From an uncultured Salinimicrobium sp. (lineage in GTDB: Bacteria > Bacteroidota > Bacteroidia > Flavobacteriales > Flavobacteriaceae): a stretch of 64,000 nt of DNA. The stretch lies in the NCBI GenBank assembly GCA_946887075.1, contig CAMPKA010000003.1:1-64000 (forward strand). The letters run 5' to 3'. The notes under the pieces are model-generated. The model saw nothing but the letters and a program-made list of their open reading frames with translations, was not told where the DNA came from and searched no databases. Both the position numbers and the translations under genes were made by a program. Shown here in pieces: positions 44,612 through 54,942 of the stretch (its first letter is position 1; each line of letters starts with the position of its first letter).

Positions 44612-44642
44612 CCCCAGTTTTATCAATAAAAACTGATCCTCA

Positions 44643-46091
44643 ATGAACTCAAACGAAGTCTACGAAAAAGAACTCGCTTTCCAGGCCGATCGGCGAAGGG
44701 CAGCGGTTCAGTTTATCAAAACCGTTAGCGACCTATGGTATGACAAATCCATAGAACTGGTACTTTTCAGAAATCAATTGATCGACCGAAATGTAAGCGA
44801 TATCCTAGATCTGCATGAATACGCCGGCGCCTTCGTCCAAAAGCCAATCTCTATCTTTGATTCCGTCGAAATTGCAGAGGCCATCAAACGTCTCGACTTT
44901 CCACCCGCCAAACTGGACATTGGAAAACTTACCTATGAATATCACCTTGAGGATCAAAAATCCGCTAATGCGACAGCGTTTGTTTCTAATAAATTAAAAG
45001 ATGCCCGGAAATTTGAGGAGGTGACCCCGAAAGATGTTGTCCTGTATGGGTTCGGCAGGATTGGCCGTCTTCTTGCCAGAGAACTGATGACCAGGACTGG
45101 AAAGGGAAGTCAACTTCGTCTTCGGGCCATTGTCACCCGTGGAAAGGTGGATCAGACGGTGCTCGAGAAAAGAGCCTCCCTTCTAAAAAACGATTCCGTA
45201 CATGGAGATTTTTCCGGAACTGTGGCGATCAACAGCAAACAAAAATCACTGATCATCAATGGAACAACCGTCCACATGATCGGAGCTGAGGAGCCGGAAG
45301 AGGTGGACTATACCAAATACGGGATTAAGGATGCCCTTGTCATAGATAATACCGGAGCCTTCAGGGATGAGGCTGCGCTTCAAAGACACCTATCCTCCAA
45401 AGGGGTTTCAAAAGTCCTCCTGACGGCTCCCGGGAAAGGAGTCCCAAATATCGTTCACGGGGTTAATCACAAAAATTACGACCCAGACTCCGTTTCTATA
45501 TTTTCAGCCGCCTCATGCACCACAAATGCTATTACGCCTGTACTTAAGGCTGTGCAAGATTCCCTTGGAGTGGTCAATGGACATCTCGAAACGATTCACG
45601 CATATACCAATGATCAGAACCTGGTAGACAACATGCACAGGAAGTATAGGCGAGGCCGGGCTGCTGCACTCAATATGGTAATTACAGAAACCGGGGCTGG
45701 TCATGCCGTTTCCAAGGCCTTACCTGTCTTCGAAGGAAAATTGACTTCAAACGCGATCAGAGTTCCTGTTCCCAATGGATCTCTGGCCATTTTGAACCTC
45801 AAGGTCGAAAAATCGACCACCAAGAAAGGAATCAATAATATCCTGAAAAAATATGCTCTGGAAGGAGATTTGGTTGAACAAATCAAATATTCCATCGATA
45901 ATGAACTCGTTTCTTCAGACATAGTGGGCTCAGCACAACCTTCCATTTTCGACAGCAATGCTACCATTGTCACCCCGGATGGGGAAAACGTTGTGCTCTA
46001 CGTCTGGTACGACAATGAGTATGGTTACAGCCATCAGGTGATCCGACTCGCAAAGTATATTGCTAAGGTTCGTCGGTTTACGTATTATTAG
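44643..46091 (+). CDS. Glyceraldehyde-3-phosphate dehydrogenase, long form
   Basis: A 482-residue GAPDH with an N-terminal extension of about 130 residues before the Rossmann fold, which begins VVLYGFGRIGRLLAREL near 135. The catalytic Cys is in SAASCTTNAITPVL near 295, and HAYTNDQNLVDNMH with RRGRAAALNMVITETGA complete the domain; NEYGYSHQVIRLA is the C-terminal hallmark. It oxidises glyceraldehyde-3-phosphate with NAD(P)+ in glycolysis or runs in reverse in gluconeogenesis. The extension (roughly residues 1-130) has no recognised motif. Bacteroidota often carry this long form beside a short GAPDH; the second gene is not here. Confidence 0.93.
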   Translation: MNSNEVYEKELAFQADRRRAAVQFIKTVSDLWYDKSIELVLFRNQLIDRNVSDILDLHEYAGAFVQKPISIFDSVEIAEAIKRLDFPPAKLDIGKLTYEYHLEDQKSANATAFVSNKLKDARKFEEVTPKDVVLYGFGRIGRLLARELMTRTGKGSQLRLRAIVTRGKVDQTVLEKRASLLKNDSVHGDFSGTVAINSKQKSLIINGTTVHMIGAEEPEEVDYTKYGIKDALVIDNTGAFRDEAALQRHLSSKGVSKVLLTAPGKGVPNIVHGVNHKNYDPDSVSIFSAASCTTNAITPVLKAVQDSLGVVNGHLETIHAYTNDQNLVDNMHRKYRRGRAAALNMVITETGAGHAVSKALPVFEGKLTSNAIRVPVPNGSLAILNLKVEKSTTKKGINNILKKYALEGDLVEQIKYSIDNELVSSDIVGSAQPSIFDSNATIVTPDGENVVLYVWYDNEYGYSHQVIRLAKYIAKVRRFTYY

Positions 46092-46210
46092 CATCCTTTT
46101 ACCTAGATTCGAGAATTGGTGAACCAGAATTCGCAAAGATATCTTTTACCAATATTTTAACGCTGAATTTGAGAAGAAACCTCAAACTTTAATCTCATTA
46201 TCTCAATGAG

Positions 46211-47299
46211 GTGACTAGAAAAAGATATATCATCCTTTCTGTTATCGTCCTTTTGGTCGTGGCCAGGATTCTGTTACCTATCTTTTTGGAAAAGTATGTC
46301 AACAAGGTGCTCGACGACATCCCGGGTTATACCGGAATGGTTACCGACGTGGATGTTGCACTCTACCGCGGTGCCTATGTCATCGAAAATCTGACGCTCT
46401 GCAAAGAGGATGCAGCGGTATCCTTACCCCTCCTCAATTTTCCAGAGAACGATATTTCGCTGGAATGGAGCGCCCTCTTTAAAGGCAGGATTGTCAGTGA
46501 GATAACACTGCATCAGCCCGAAATTAATATTGTCCGCGGGGCAGGAGCAGGTGCCGAAAACAAACCACAGGATCCTAAAGCAGATGACTGGAGGGAAGCT
46601 CTAAAAGATCTTGTTCCTATCGATATTAACCGGTTCGAAGTTCACGGTGGCACCATAAATTTCATAGAACTTGCGGAAGACCAGGATATAGATCTTTCTT
46701 TCAGTGAGCTATACCTTATCGCCACTAACCTAAGAAATGTCGAGAGCAAGAACACCCCACTTCCCTCCTCGATACATGCCACCGGCGTTTCCTTCGGGGG
46801 AGGTAAAGTAACATTAGATGGTAAAATCGACCTGATGAAACGCATCCCGGACCTCGACCTGGATTTTGCTCTTAAGGATGCAGATGTAACCGCCTTGAAT
46901 GAAACTCTTTTAAAGATAGCCAAGATCGACTTCGCCAGTGGGACCTTTGAACTCTATGCCGAGGCCGCAATTGCAGACGGGTACCTGACCGGTTACCTGA
47001 AACCCATGTTTATAAAAACGGAACTGATCGGAGAAGAGGACAAGGGATTTTTCGAGAAACTTTGGGAAGGCCTGGTAGGTGTGTTCAACTGGCTGATGAA
47101 GAACCACGGAACCGATACCCTTGCCACCCGCGCACCTTTTGAAGGAGATTTGAACAACCTTCACGGGGATGAGTTCACCACAGTGATAAATATCTTCAAA
47201 AATGCCTGGTTCGACGCCTTTACAACTGAGGTTGAGGAAGATATAGAATACCAGGACGCGGCACAACCAAAAGAAGAGGACGAGGAAGAGGAGGATTAA
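46211..47299 (+). CDS. DUF748/AsmA-like inner-membrane protein
   Basis: A 362-residue protein with one N-terminal TM (YIILSVIVLLVVARILLPIF) and a large extracytoplasmic beta-rich region. VALYRGAYVIENLTLCKED near 49, FPENDISLEWSALFKGRIVS near 78 and DINRFEVHGGTINFIEL near 138 are typical of the DUF748/AsmA-like group, thought to bridge or shuttle lipids in the envelope. The C-terminus is extremely acidic (PKEEDEEEED). The GTG at 46211 is the start, with a 6-bp inverted repeat ACCTCA/TGAGGT ending at its first base. Function inferred from the family only. Confidence 0.8.
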   Translation: MTRKRYIILSVIVLLVVARILLPIFLEKYVNKVLDDIPGYTGMVTDVDVALYRGAYVIENLTLCKEDAAVSLPLLNFPENDISLEWSALFKGRIVSEITLHQPEINIVRGAGAGAENKPQDPKADDWREALKDLVPIDINRFEVHGGTINFIELAEDQDIDLSFSELYLIATNLRNVESKNTPLPSSIHATGVSFGGGKVTLDGKIDLMKRIPDLDLDFALKDADVTALNETLLKIAKIDFASGTFELYAEAAIADGYLTGYLKPMFIKTELIGEEDKGFFEKLWEGLVGVFNWLMKNHGTDTLATRAPFEGDLNNLHGDEFTTVINIFKNAWFDAFTTEVEEDIEYQDAAQPKEEDEEEED

Positions 47300-47447
47300 T
47301 AATCCCCGGGATTCTTCCCTCACGACTTTTTTATTCCTAATTTTGCATTTTCCAGAGGCCTGCCCGTGCAGAAATTTTTAGAGGCAATTTCTTTTGCCGC
47401 AATAAGTGCGAAAAGGGTCCGTTGTTAACAAAATGCCATAATACGCT

Positions 47448-48032
47448 ATGAAAAAAATATTGCTTTTTTGTCTCATTTTGTTTTGTAATGCTTTGCCAGG
47501 CCTGGCCCAGGAGTCTCCGGAGTCCACTATTGATGAAAAGTTCACAGAACTTATCAATAGCTCCAACAACTATAAAGGTTACAAAGTGGTGGACCGTGAG
47601 GAACTTTCGACGCTACAGACTTTGACCTCCAACAGGATAGCCGAACTCAAGGCGGAGATTGCCGAGGCCAAAAATACCGCTGATATGCATAAGCAACAAA
47701 TCGCAAGTCTCGAAGCGGAATTGAAGGAGCTGGAGATCAGATTAGGAGAGGTTACAGCAGAAAAGGACGCTATTGAATTTCTGGGGATGCCTTTTAGTAA
47801 AGCGGGCTACAAAACCGTGATGTGGAGCATCGTCGGAATATTGCTTATTGCTCTTGCCATTTTTGTTTTCAAGTTTAAACAAAGCCATGTCCATACCCGG
47901 GAGGCCAGGAAGAATCTGGCGGAAACCGAAAAGGAATTCGAAGCTTATCGCGCCAAATCCCTTGAAAAGGAACAGCGTCTCGGCCGACTCCTACAGGATG
48001 AAAAAAACAAGCATCTTAAAATAAGCAAGTAA
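47448..48032 (+). CDS. Coiled-coil single-pass membrane protein
   Basis: A 194-residue protein: signal peptide to about residue 20 (LPGLAQ), a heptad-rich coiled coil near 55-110 ([40 protein letters not shown]), one TM near 126-146 ([20 protein letters not shown]) and a charged cytoplasmic C-terminus with a second coiled coil ([20 protein letters not shown]). No family motif recognised. In flavobacterial annotations this neighbour of trmD is sometimes mislabelled as the tRNA methyltransferase itself. It sits 25 bases before trmD, so they may be co-transcribed. A TAATTTTG box lies about 100 bases upstream (47338-47345). Function unknown. Confidence 0.7.
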   Translation: MKKILLFCLILFCNALPGLAQESPESTIDEKFTELINSSNNYKGYKVVDREELSTLQTLTSNRIAELKAEIAEAKNTADMHKQQIASLEAELKELEIRLGEVTAEKDAIEFLGMPFSKAGYKTVMWSIVGILLIALAIFVFKFKQSHVHTREARKNLAETEKEFEAYRAKSLEKEQRLGRLLQDEKNKHLKISK

Positions 48033-48057
48033 AGACCCAGCATTCTCCAATTTCGCT

Positions 48058-48744
48058 ATGCGTATAGACATCATTACAGTCGTACCGGATATTCTGAGCA
48101 GTCCCTTCGAAGCTTCGATCTTGAAAAGAGCCATCGACAAAGGCCTTGTGGAGATTCACTTGCATAACCTCAGGGATTACGTTCAGGATAATTATAAACA
48201 GGTAGATGATTACCAGTTCGGAGGAGGTGCCGGTATGGTGATGATGATCGAACCGATAGATAAATGTATCACTGGTCTTAAAGCCCAGCGGTCTTATGAC
48301 GAAGTTGTTTATATGACTCCGGATGGAGAAACTCTAAACCAGCGTGTCGCAAATGAATTCTCCCTGAAACAGAACCTAATTGTGCTTTGCGGTCATTATA
48401 AAGGGGTTGATCAGCGTGTACGGGAAAACTTTGTCACCCGGGAAATCTCGATTGGGGATTACGTGCTATCCGGAGGAGAACTGGGAGCTGCTGTATTTTG
48501 TGATGCCGTTATCCGTCTTCTTCCAGGGGTTCTTGGAAATGAGACCTCCGCCCTGACCGATTCCTTTCAGGATGACCTGCTGGCACCCCCGATCTATACC
48601 CGGCCAGCGGAGTACAAGGGCTGGAAAGTGCCGGAAGTGCTAACCTCTGGAAACTTTCAGAAAATAGAAGCATGGCGGGAGGAACAGGCATATCAGAGGA
48701 CTCGAAAACTTCGTCCGGACCTCCTTTCCGGTGAGGAGCGTTAA
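48058..48744 (+). CDS. trmD: tRNA (guanine-N1)-methyltransferase TrmD
   Basis: A 228-residue SPOUT enzyme methylating G37 of tRNAs. [20 protein letters not shown] opens it; the trefoil knot is marked by [19 protein letters not shown] near 83, [17 protein letters not shown] near 105 and [20 protein letters not shown] near 133. It is followed by a spacer containing the promoter and leader of rplS, the classical trmD-rplS order. Length normal. Confidence 0.95.
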   Translation: MRIDIITVVPDILSSPFEASILKRAIDKGLVEIHLHNLRDYVQDNYKQVDDYQFGGGAGMVMMIEPIDKCITGLKAQRSYDEVVYMTPDGETLNQRVANEFSLKQNLIVLCGHYKGVDQRVRENFVTREISIGDYVLSGGELGAAVFCDAVIRLLPGVLGNETSALTDSFQDDLLAPPIYTRPAEYKGWKVPEVLTSGNFQKIEAWREEQAYQRTRKLRPDLLSGEER

Positions 48745-48780
48745 ATTCCCCTGGCGACTTTTCAATTTGAAATTAATTAT

Positions 48781-48788
48781 TACTTTTG
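48781..48788 (+). promoter_or_regulatory. -7 promoter box TACTTTTG for rplS
   Basis: TACTTTTG, predicting initiation near 48795 and a leader of about 67 nt before the ATG at 48862. Confidence 0.45.
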
Positions 48789-48798
48789 CACACGTTTC

Positions 48799-48843
48799 TG
48801 AATCAACCTCTGGCGAGGTCCGCGAATGTTGTTTCGGAATTCA
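48799..48843 (+). promoter_or_regulatory. Structured 5' leader of rplS (candidate bL19 autoregulatory element)
   Basis: The leader can fold as a three-way junction: closing helix TGAAT (48799-48803) with ATTCA (48839-48843), helix ACCTC-TGGC-GAGGT (48806-48819), and helix CCG-c-GAA with TTT-CGG (48820-48837). Ribosomal protein leaders that let the protein repress its own mRNA are well known; I recall a bL19 leader proposed for Flavobacteria but cannot verify that this matches it. Confidence 0.5.
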
Positions 48844-48861
48844 CTTTTAAATAATAAGAAA

Positions 48862-49212
48862 ATGGAATCCCTAGTCAACTTTGTACAGGAGGAATTTATT
48901 GCAAAAAAGGATTTCCCTGAATTCTCTGCAGGAGATACAATCACGGTCTATTACGAAATCACAGAGGGAACTAAAACACGGACCCAGTTTTTTCGTGGCG
49001 TTGTGATCCAGAAGAAAGGAACGGGTGCTTCTCAGACCTTTACCATTCGGAAAATGAGCGGAACTGTTGGAGTGGAAAGAATATTCCCACTGAACCTTCC
49101 TGCACTTCAGAAGATCGAGATCAACAAGCGCGGAAAGGTAAGGAGAGCAAGGATATACTATTTCCGGGAACTTACCGGGAAGAAGGCCCGAATCAAAGAA
49201 AAAAGAAGATAA
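48862..49212 (+). CDS. rplS: 50S ribosomal protein L19
   Basis: A 116-residue bL19, located at the 30S-50S interface. FSAGDTITVYYEITEGTKTR and FRGVVIQKKGTGASQTFTIR with VGVERIFPLNLPALQKIEI are family blocks; the C-terminal RRARIYYFRELTGKKARIKE is basic and typical. The frame opens 12 codons earlier (48826) but MESLVNFVQ is the family start and is preceded by an A-rich stretch. Separate promoter and structured leader from trmD. Terminator follows. Confidence 0.97.
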   Translation: MESLVNFVQEEFIAKKDFPEFSAGDTITVYYEITEGTKTRTQFFRGVVIQKKGTGASQTFTIRKMSGTVGVERIFPLNLPALQKIEINKRGKVRRARIYYFRELTGKKARIKEKRR

Positions 49213-49231
49213 ACAAACATGTTTATCATGG

Positions 49232-49261
49232 AAAAGCCCCTGCATGCAGGGGCTTTTTTTA
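49232..49261 (+). terminator. Intrinsic terminator after rplS
   Basis: A near-perfect palindrome AAAGCCCCTGCATGCAGGGGC followed by seven T. Confidence 0.85.
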
Positions 49262-49305
49262 TTTCACTTTTAAGAAAAATTTATCAATTTTCCCTAGCCC
49301 AAGGC

Positions 49306-49336
49306 TTGCCGTTCAGAGATATACGTCGTATCTTTA
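49306..49336 (+). promoter_or_regulatory. Promoter-like boxes ahead of the structured region
   Basis: TTG (49306-49308), 20-nt spacer, TATCTTTA (49329-49336), one base from the TAnnTTTG consensus. Predicted initiation near 49343. Confidence 0.4.
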
Positions 49337-49342
49337 AGTGAT

Positions 49343-49608
49343 TTCAAAAGGTACAGAGTGTCGCAAGGAATTCTTCTTTTGAAGTCTGTAAAAGTTCATC
49401 TTTTACTTCTCACTGTCATTTTGGAAACGAAAACCAAGTTTTCAATTTGGTAGAAAAGACAATTACCCAGTCTTTTGATGCGGGATAATTGTTTCGGTGA
49501 AAAAAGATTTTTACCAGTTAAACAATAGTTTCTCAGAACCGGAAAAAGGTTCGGTAAAAATTTTTCACCAGAGCCATTTCATTATTTAGATAGTGAAATG
49601 GCTTTTTT
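49343..49608 (+). ncRNA. Candidate structured RNA with intrinsic terminator, upstream of icd
   Basis: A non-coding stretch of about 265 nt with several helices: GTAAAAG/CTTTTAC (49388-49406), GAAAAC/GTTTTC (49429-49443), ACAATTA-CCC/GGG-TAATTGT (49459-49492), and a long compound helix 49496-49569 in which GGTGAAAA pairs with TTTTCACC and ATTTTTACC with GGTAAAAAT, enclosing hairpins AAAC/GTTT and GAACC-ggaaaaa-GGTTC. It ends in a 10-bp terminator stem with T-run (49572-49608). Promoter-like boxes precede it. It is not tmRNA, RNase P or SRP RNA as far as I can see. It could be a stand-alone sRNA or a long attenuated leader of icd. Confidence 0.5.
49572..49608 (+). terminator. Terminator of the candidate RNA
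   Basis: AGCCATTTCA-(12 nt)-TGAAATGGCT stem, then TTTTTT. It lies 89 bases before the icd start and no gene ends just upstream of it, so it must terminate a non-coding transcript or a leader. Confidence 0.8.
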
Positions 49609-49657
49609 GTTGCATTTGCTCAAGTGCGACCTATGATAAAAGGGCTGAAAATGGTAA

Positions 49658-51916
<2,259 letters not shown>

Positions 51917-51939
51917 AGGTCAAGTAAACTTAATCAGAG

Positions 51940-51964
51940 GGCCGGATTTCATCCGGCCTTTTTT
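51940..51964 (+). terminator. Intrinsic terminator after icd
   Basis: GGCCGGAT-TTC-ATCCGGCC followed by six T. Confidence 0.85.
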
Positions 51965-51988
51965 CAGTCCTGCTTTTCCAAAAAGGGA

Positions 51989-51996
51989 TAACTTTG
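51989..51996 (+). promoter_or_regulatory. -7 promoter box TAACTTTG for the LysR gene
   Basis: TAACTTTG, 17 nt before the ATG at 52014. Confidence 0.45.
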
Positions 51997-52013
51997 CAGT
52001 TGAAATCCTTTAT

Positions 52014-52967
52014 ATGACAATCACTCAGTTACACTACGTTCTTGCCGTTGCAGAACATCAGAATTTCACCAAGGCTGCCCAGAAGGTCTTTGTTACTCAA
52101 CCGACGCTCAGTATGCAGATACAAAAGCTCGAAGAAGAACTGGATGTACTAATCTTCGACAGAAGCAAGAAACCGATCGAATTAACCGAGACCGGTAGGA
52201 AAATTGTGGAGCAGGCCAGAAATATCGTAAACGAAAGTGATCGGATTCAGGATATTGTCGATCAGCAAAAAGGATTTGTAGGGGGATTGTTCCGGCTCGG
52301 TATTATTCCCACCATAATGCCAACCCTGCTCCCGATGTTTCTGAAGTCCTTCATCAAAAAATATCCGAAAGTCAGACTTAAAATAGAGGAACTCCATACA
52401 GAAGCCATTATTGAAAAACTCGAAGAAGGACACCTTGATGCTGCGATAGCGGCTACTCCGCTCGAACTTCCTCATATCAAGGAACAGGTACTTTATTATG
52501 AACCCTTTGTGGGTTACATTCCCCCCGGACATCGGCTCCATGAGCAGAAAGAGATCGAAGCTGCCGACCTGGATCTGGATGACATCCTGCTACTGGAGGA
52601 CGGGCACTGCTTCAAGGATGGCATTCTAAATATCTGTAAATCGACCAGGAACGCTTCTGAGGATCACTTTCAGCTCGAAAGCGGAAGTTTTGAAACGATG
52701 ATCAGACTTGCCAATGAAGGCCTCGGAATGACCTTGCTACCCTACCTCCATACACAGGAAATAAAAGAGCCTGAAAAAAGCAATCTCAGAATGTTCCGGG
52801 AACCCAGTCCAGCACGAGAGGTAAGTCTCATCTATAACCGGAGTGAGCTGAAAATGCAAATTATTGAAGCACTGCGATCCACGATCTCCGGTGTCATCAG
52901 GGGGGCGATTGCCTTCCAAAATGTAAAGATTATCAGTCCTCTTCCGAAAAAAGACAAACAGAATTAA
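52014..52967 (+). CDS. LysR-family regulator, OxyR-like
   Basis: A 317-residue LysR-type regulator. Helix-turn-helix at residues 17-40 (NFTKAAQKVFVTQPTLSMQI), linker LEEELDVLIFDRSKKPIELT, then the inducer domain. It carries cysteines near 198 and 206 in DGHCFKDGILNICKSTRN, the spacing of the OxyR redox pair (C-x7-C), and GLGMTLLPYLH later, so a peroxide sensor (OxyR) is the best guess. Target genes are not visible; no catalase or ahpC adjoins it. Cytoplasmic DNA-binding protein. Followed by a bidirectional terminator. Confidence 0.85.
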   Translation: MTITQLHYVLAVAEHQNFTKAAQKVFVTQPTLSMQIQKLEEELDVLIFDRSKKPIELTETGRKIVEQARNIVNESDRIQDIVDQQKGFVGGLFRLGIIPTIMPTLLPMFLKSFIKKYPKVRLKIEELHTEAIIEKLEEGHLDAAIAATPLELPHIKEQVLYYEPFVGYIPPGHRLHEQKEIEAADLDLDDILLLEDGHCFKDGILNICKSTRNASEDHFQLESGSFETMIRLANEGLGMTLLPYLHTQEIKEPEKSNLRMFREPSPAREVSLIYNRSELKMQIIEALRSTISGVIRGAIAFQNVKIISPLPKKDKQN

Positions 52968-53018
52968 AGAGAATTAGGTTACTCCGCTGAAGTCAAAAAA
53001 GGTGCATACATACCATTA

Positions 53019-53045
53019 AAAAACGGCCCTTTCGAGGCCGTTTTT
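53019..53045. terminator. Bidirectional terminator
   Basis: A 10-bp stem AAAAACGGCC-(7 nt)-GGCCGTTTTT between convergent genes, giving T-runs in both directions. Confidence 0.85.
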
Positions 53046-53046
53046 A

Positions 53047-53244
53047 TCAGGGATTAAGATAGATTAAACATTGATTTAATTCCGGGTTCCGCTTGATCAG
53101 GGTGATAATGAAAAGTTTCAGCTCTTCGATCTCATAAGGGAGTAATCGCTGAAGTGCTTTTCTCACCTCCTTGCAGAACAGATTCACATCAAAACTGACT
53201 TTATTCAAGACGGTCTTGGTGTACTCAAACATCGCTCTCGCCAT
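53047..53244 (-). CDS. Small conserved helical protein
   Basis: A 65-residue soluble protein, FEYTKTVLNKVSFDVNLFCK followed by EVRKALQRLLPYEIEELKLF, amphipathic and probably all-helical. I believe similar proteins occur widely in Bacteroidota as conserved hypotheticals, but cannot name a family or function. The terminator immediately after its stop and the unusual start context (ttttcaactATG) support a real, independently transcribed gene. Its start context recurs inverted 108 bases away (see findings). Confidence 0.65.
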   Translation of the reverse strand: MARAMFEYTKTVLNKVSFDVNLFCKEVRKALQRLLPYEIEELKLFIITLIKRNPELNQCLIYLNP

Positions 53245-53440
53245 AGTTGAAAATAATTTTTTGTAAAAGACTTGGTTAGAATAAGTAAAGAATACCCAAT
53301 AGGCGCAAACGTTTTCGTTGTATACTATAAATATAACAATTTCTATAGATCTTCAACTATGACCGGCTATTTTAACAATGTTAAACTTGGACCAATTCAG
53401 CCGAACGCCCGTAGACCGGGAATCCGCAAGGGTCGAAGTT

Positions 53441-53893
53441 TTATCGGGGTCTCAGTGTCCATTCAAATTCAAAGGTAGAAACCTCTTCCTGCTGTTCATT
53501 ATATCCCACGGACCTGACCCAGAAAGTACACCCCAATCCGTTTTCCGAAGATTTTTTGACGTTTTGCCTAATCCCTTCCACATCATCACAGATAAAGATA
53601 ATCCGGCCTCTTGCTTTCCTTGAAAATCGAGATCGATTTTGGGCAACGAGCATGGAAAAATCCCTTCCAGTAGCCTTCACCTCCTTCATCACCAGAACCC
53701 CTGTACTGAGTTCGGCCGCCATGGCTTGAACAGCAAAATACATCGAATTAAAGGGGTTCTGATTGATCCACCTATACCTCACCAAGGTTACACAGTGCTC
53801 CTCAGTGACTTCCTTGACACGAACCCCTGTGATCCAGGCACTAGGAAGGTTTAATAGGAGGAATAGATTGAGTTTCGCCGGAGTGAATTTCAT
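53441..53893 (-). CDS. DUF4442 hotdog thioesterase-like protein
   Basis: A 150-residue protein resembling DUF4442 (hotdog fold): FTPAKLNLFLLLNLPSAWIT opens it, HCVTLVRYRWINQNPFNSMY near residue 33-52 and FAVQAMAAELSTGVLVM near 53-69 are family blocks, the latter giving the central helix. No classic catalytic Asp/Glu of characterised thioesterases is obvious, so activity is uncertain. The -7 box TACTTTTG lies 4 nt from the ATG, inside a palindrome-like cATACTTcAAAAGTATa. Cytoplasmic. Confidence 0.78.
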   Translation of the reverse strand: MKFTPAKLNLFLLLNLPSAWITGVRVKEVTEEHCVTLVRYRWINQNPFNSMYFAVQAMAAELSTGVLVMKEVKATGRDFSMLVAQNRSRFSRKARGRIIFICDDVEGIRQNVKKSSENGLGCTFWVRSVGYNEQQEEVSTFEFEWTLRPR

Positions 53894-53897
53894 ACTT

Positions 53898-53905
53898 CAA
53901 AAGTA
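53898..53905 (-). promoter_or_regulatory. -7 promoter box TACTTTTG for the DUF4442 gene
   Basis: Minus-strand TACTTTTG, 4 nt before the ATG at 53893. Confidence 0.5.
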
Positions 53906-53954
53906 TAACATCCAGGAATATTATTTTCTTATTTCAAAAAAAACAGTACTTTGT

Positions 53955-53987
53955 TTTGCATAATACCTTATTTTAGATATATATTTG
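53955..53987 (+). promoter_or_regulatory. -33/-7 promoter for the DUF4870-PadR-PspC operon
   Basis: TTTG (53955-53958), 21-nt spacer, TATATTTG (53980-53987), 19 nt before the ATG at 54007. Confidence 0.6.
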
Positions 53988-54006
53988 TATTAGAAAATCA
54001 ATCAAA

Positions 54007-54531
54007 ATGGAATCATCATCAGCTTTGCAGTCAGAAAAAACCATCGCAGCCCTTATTCATCTATCGACTTTCACGCAGCTCGTGTTCCCTTTCGGCAATT
54101 TTTTGTTTCCACTGATTCTGTGGACCGCCAAAAGAAAACACCCGTTTGTCGACGCCCATGGGAAACAGGCATTGAACTTTCAGATAAGCCTTTACCTCTA
54201 CTTCGTATTTTTGATTCTGATCGGAGTGGCAGGAGTCCTGATCATCGGAGTAAGCTTAGCCCCTGAGGAAGCTTTTCAGTTCAATGAGGAATTCATCTTC
54301 CGCGACCCTTCAAGGTTCGGTCCCCTCGTCATCCTGCTGATCACTGTTCTCCTGCTGATTATCACCCTACTGGTTCTCGGTATATATGGCGTAGTCATGG
54401 CTACTATTCGAGCAGGCGAGGGAGCTTATTACCAATACCCCCTCTGTATAAATTTCCTTAGGACTGTACAGCCGAAGGCCGAAGACTTACCTCCCGTAAA
54501 AGACCCTGACCAAAAGAATGAAACACTTTAG
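54007..54531 (+). CDS. DUF4870 membrane protein
   Basis: A 174-residue inner-membrane protein with three or four helices. LIHLSTFTQLVFPFGNFLFP near 18-37 and RKHPFVDAHGKQALNFQIS near 44-62 are the DUF4870 signature (HPFVDxHGKQALNFQ), followed by a helix pair and a C-terminal GIYGVVMATIRAGEGAYYQYP. The family is often beside PadR/PspC genes in Bacteroidota, as here, but its function is not established. First gene of the operon, 66 bases before the PadR gene. Promoter at 53955. Confidence 0.82.
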   Translation: MESSSALQSEKTIAALIHLSTFTQLVFPFGNFLFPLILWTAKRKHPFVDAHGKQALNFQISLYLYFVFLILIGVAGVLIIGVSLAPEEAFQFNEEFIFRDPSRFGPLVILLITVLLLIITLLVLGIYGVVMATIRAGEGAYYQYPLCINFLRTVQPKAEDLPPVKDPDQKNETL

Positions 54532-54597
54532 TTTTTATTATATCATCATCAATCGATCAAAAAATGAACGCACTAACGATTCTCAAAATCAGACGCT

Positions 54598-54942
54598 ATG
54601 AAGATTGAAAATACAAAAGCCCAAATGCGAAAAGGGGTTCTCGAGTATTGCATCCTTTCCGTATTAAAGGATAATGATGCCTACGTCGCGGAGATTCTGG
54701 ACACCCTCAAAAGCGCAAGGTTACTCGTTGTAGAAGGTACCATTTATCCTTTACTGACCCGGCTCAAGAATGCTGGTTTACTCCACTACAGGTGGGAAGA
54801 GTCCACAGGAGGACCCCCAAGGAAATACTACGGGCTCACAGATACTGGAAAAATATTCCTCAAAGAACTTACCCACACCTGGGAAGAGCTTCAATCAGCA
54901 GTTGCCATAGTTACCACCAAAAATCCTAAGAACCATGAATAA
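54598..54942 (+). CDS. PadR-family transcriptional regulator
   Basis: A 114-residue winged-helix regulator. KGVLEYCILSVLKDNDAYVA near 12-31 and VVEGTIYPLLTRLKNAGLLH near 51-70 form the DNA-binding domain; GGPPRKYYGLTDTG near 80 is the wing. This is the small PadR type without a large C-terminal helix domain. It overlaps PspC by 8 bases, so it probably controls this operon. The inducing signal is unknown. Confidence 0.9.
   Translation: MKIENTKAQMRKGVLEYCILSVLKDNDAYVAEILDTLKSARLLVVEGTIYPLLTRLKNAGLLHYRWEESTGGPPRKYYGLTDTGKIFLKELTHTWEELQSAVAIVTTKNPKNHE

Noticed and set aside
46115..46153. Terminator after GAPDH (ATTGGT/ACCAAT with inner AAAGATATCTTT)
   Set aside because: Stem arms pair, but no adequate T-run follows; could be chance AT-rich symmetry.
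53359..53478. Firm call of a 39-residue gene
   Set aside because: It overlaps the end of the DUF4442 gene, has no -7 box and no recognisable similarity; only reported as an observation.
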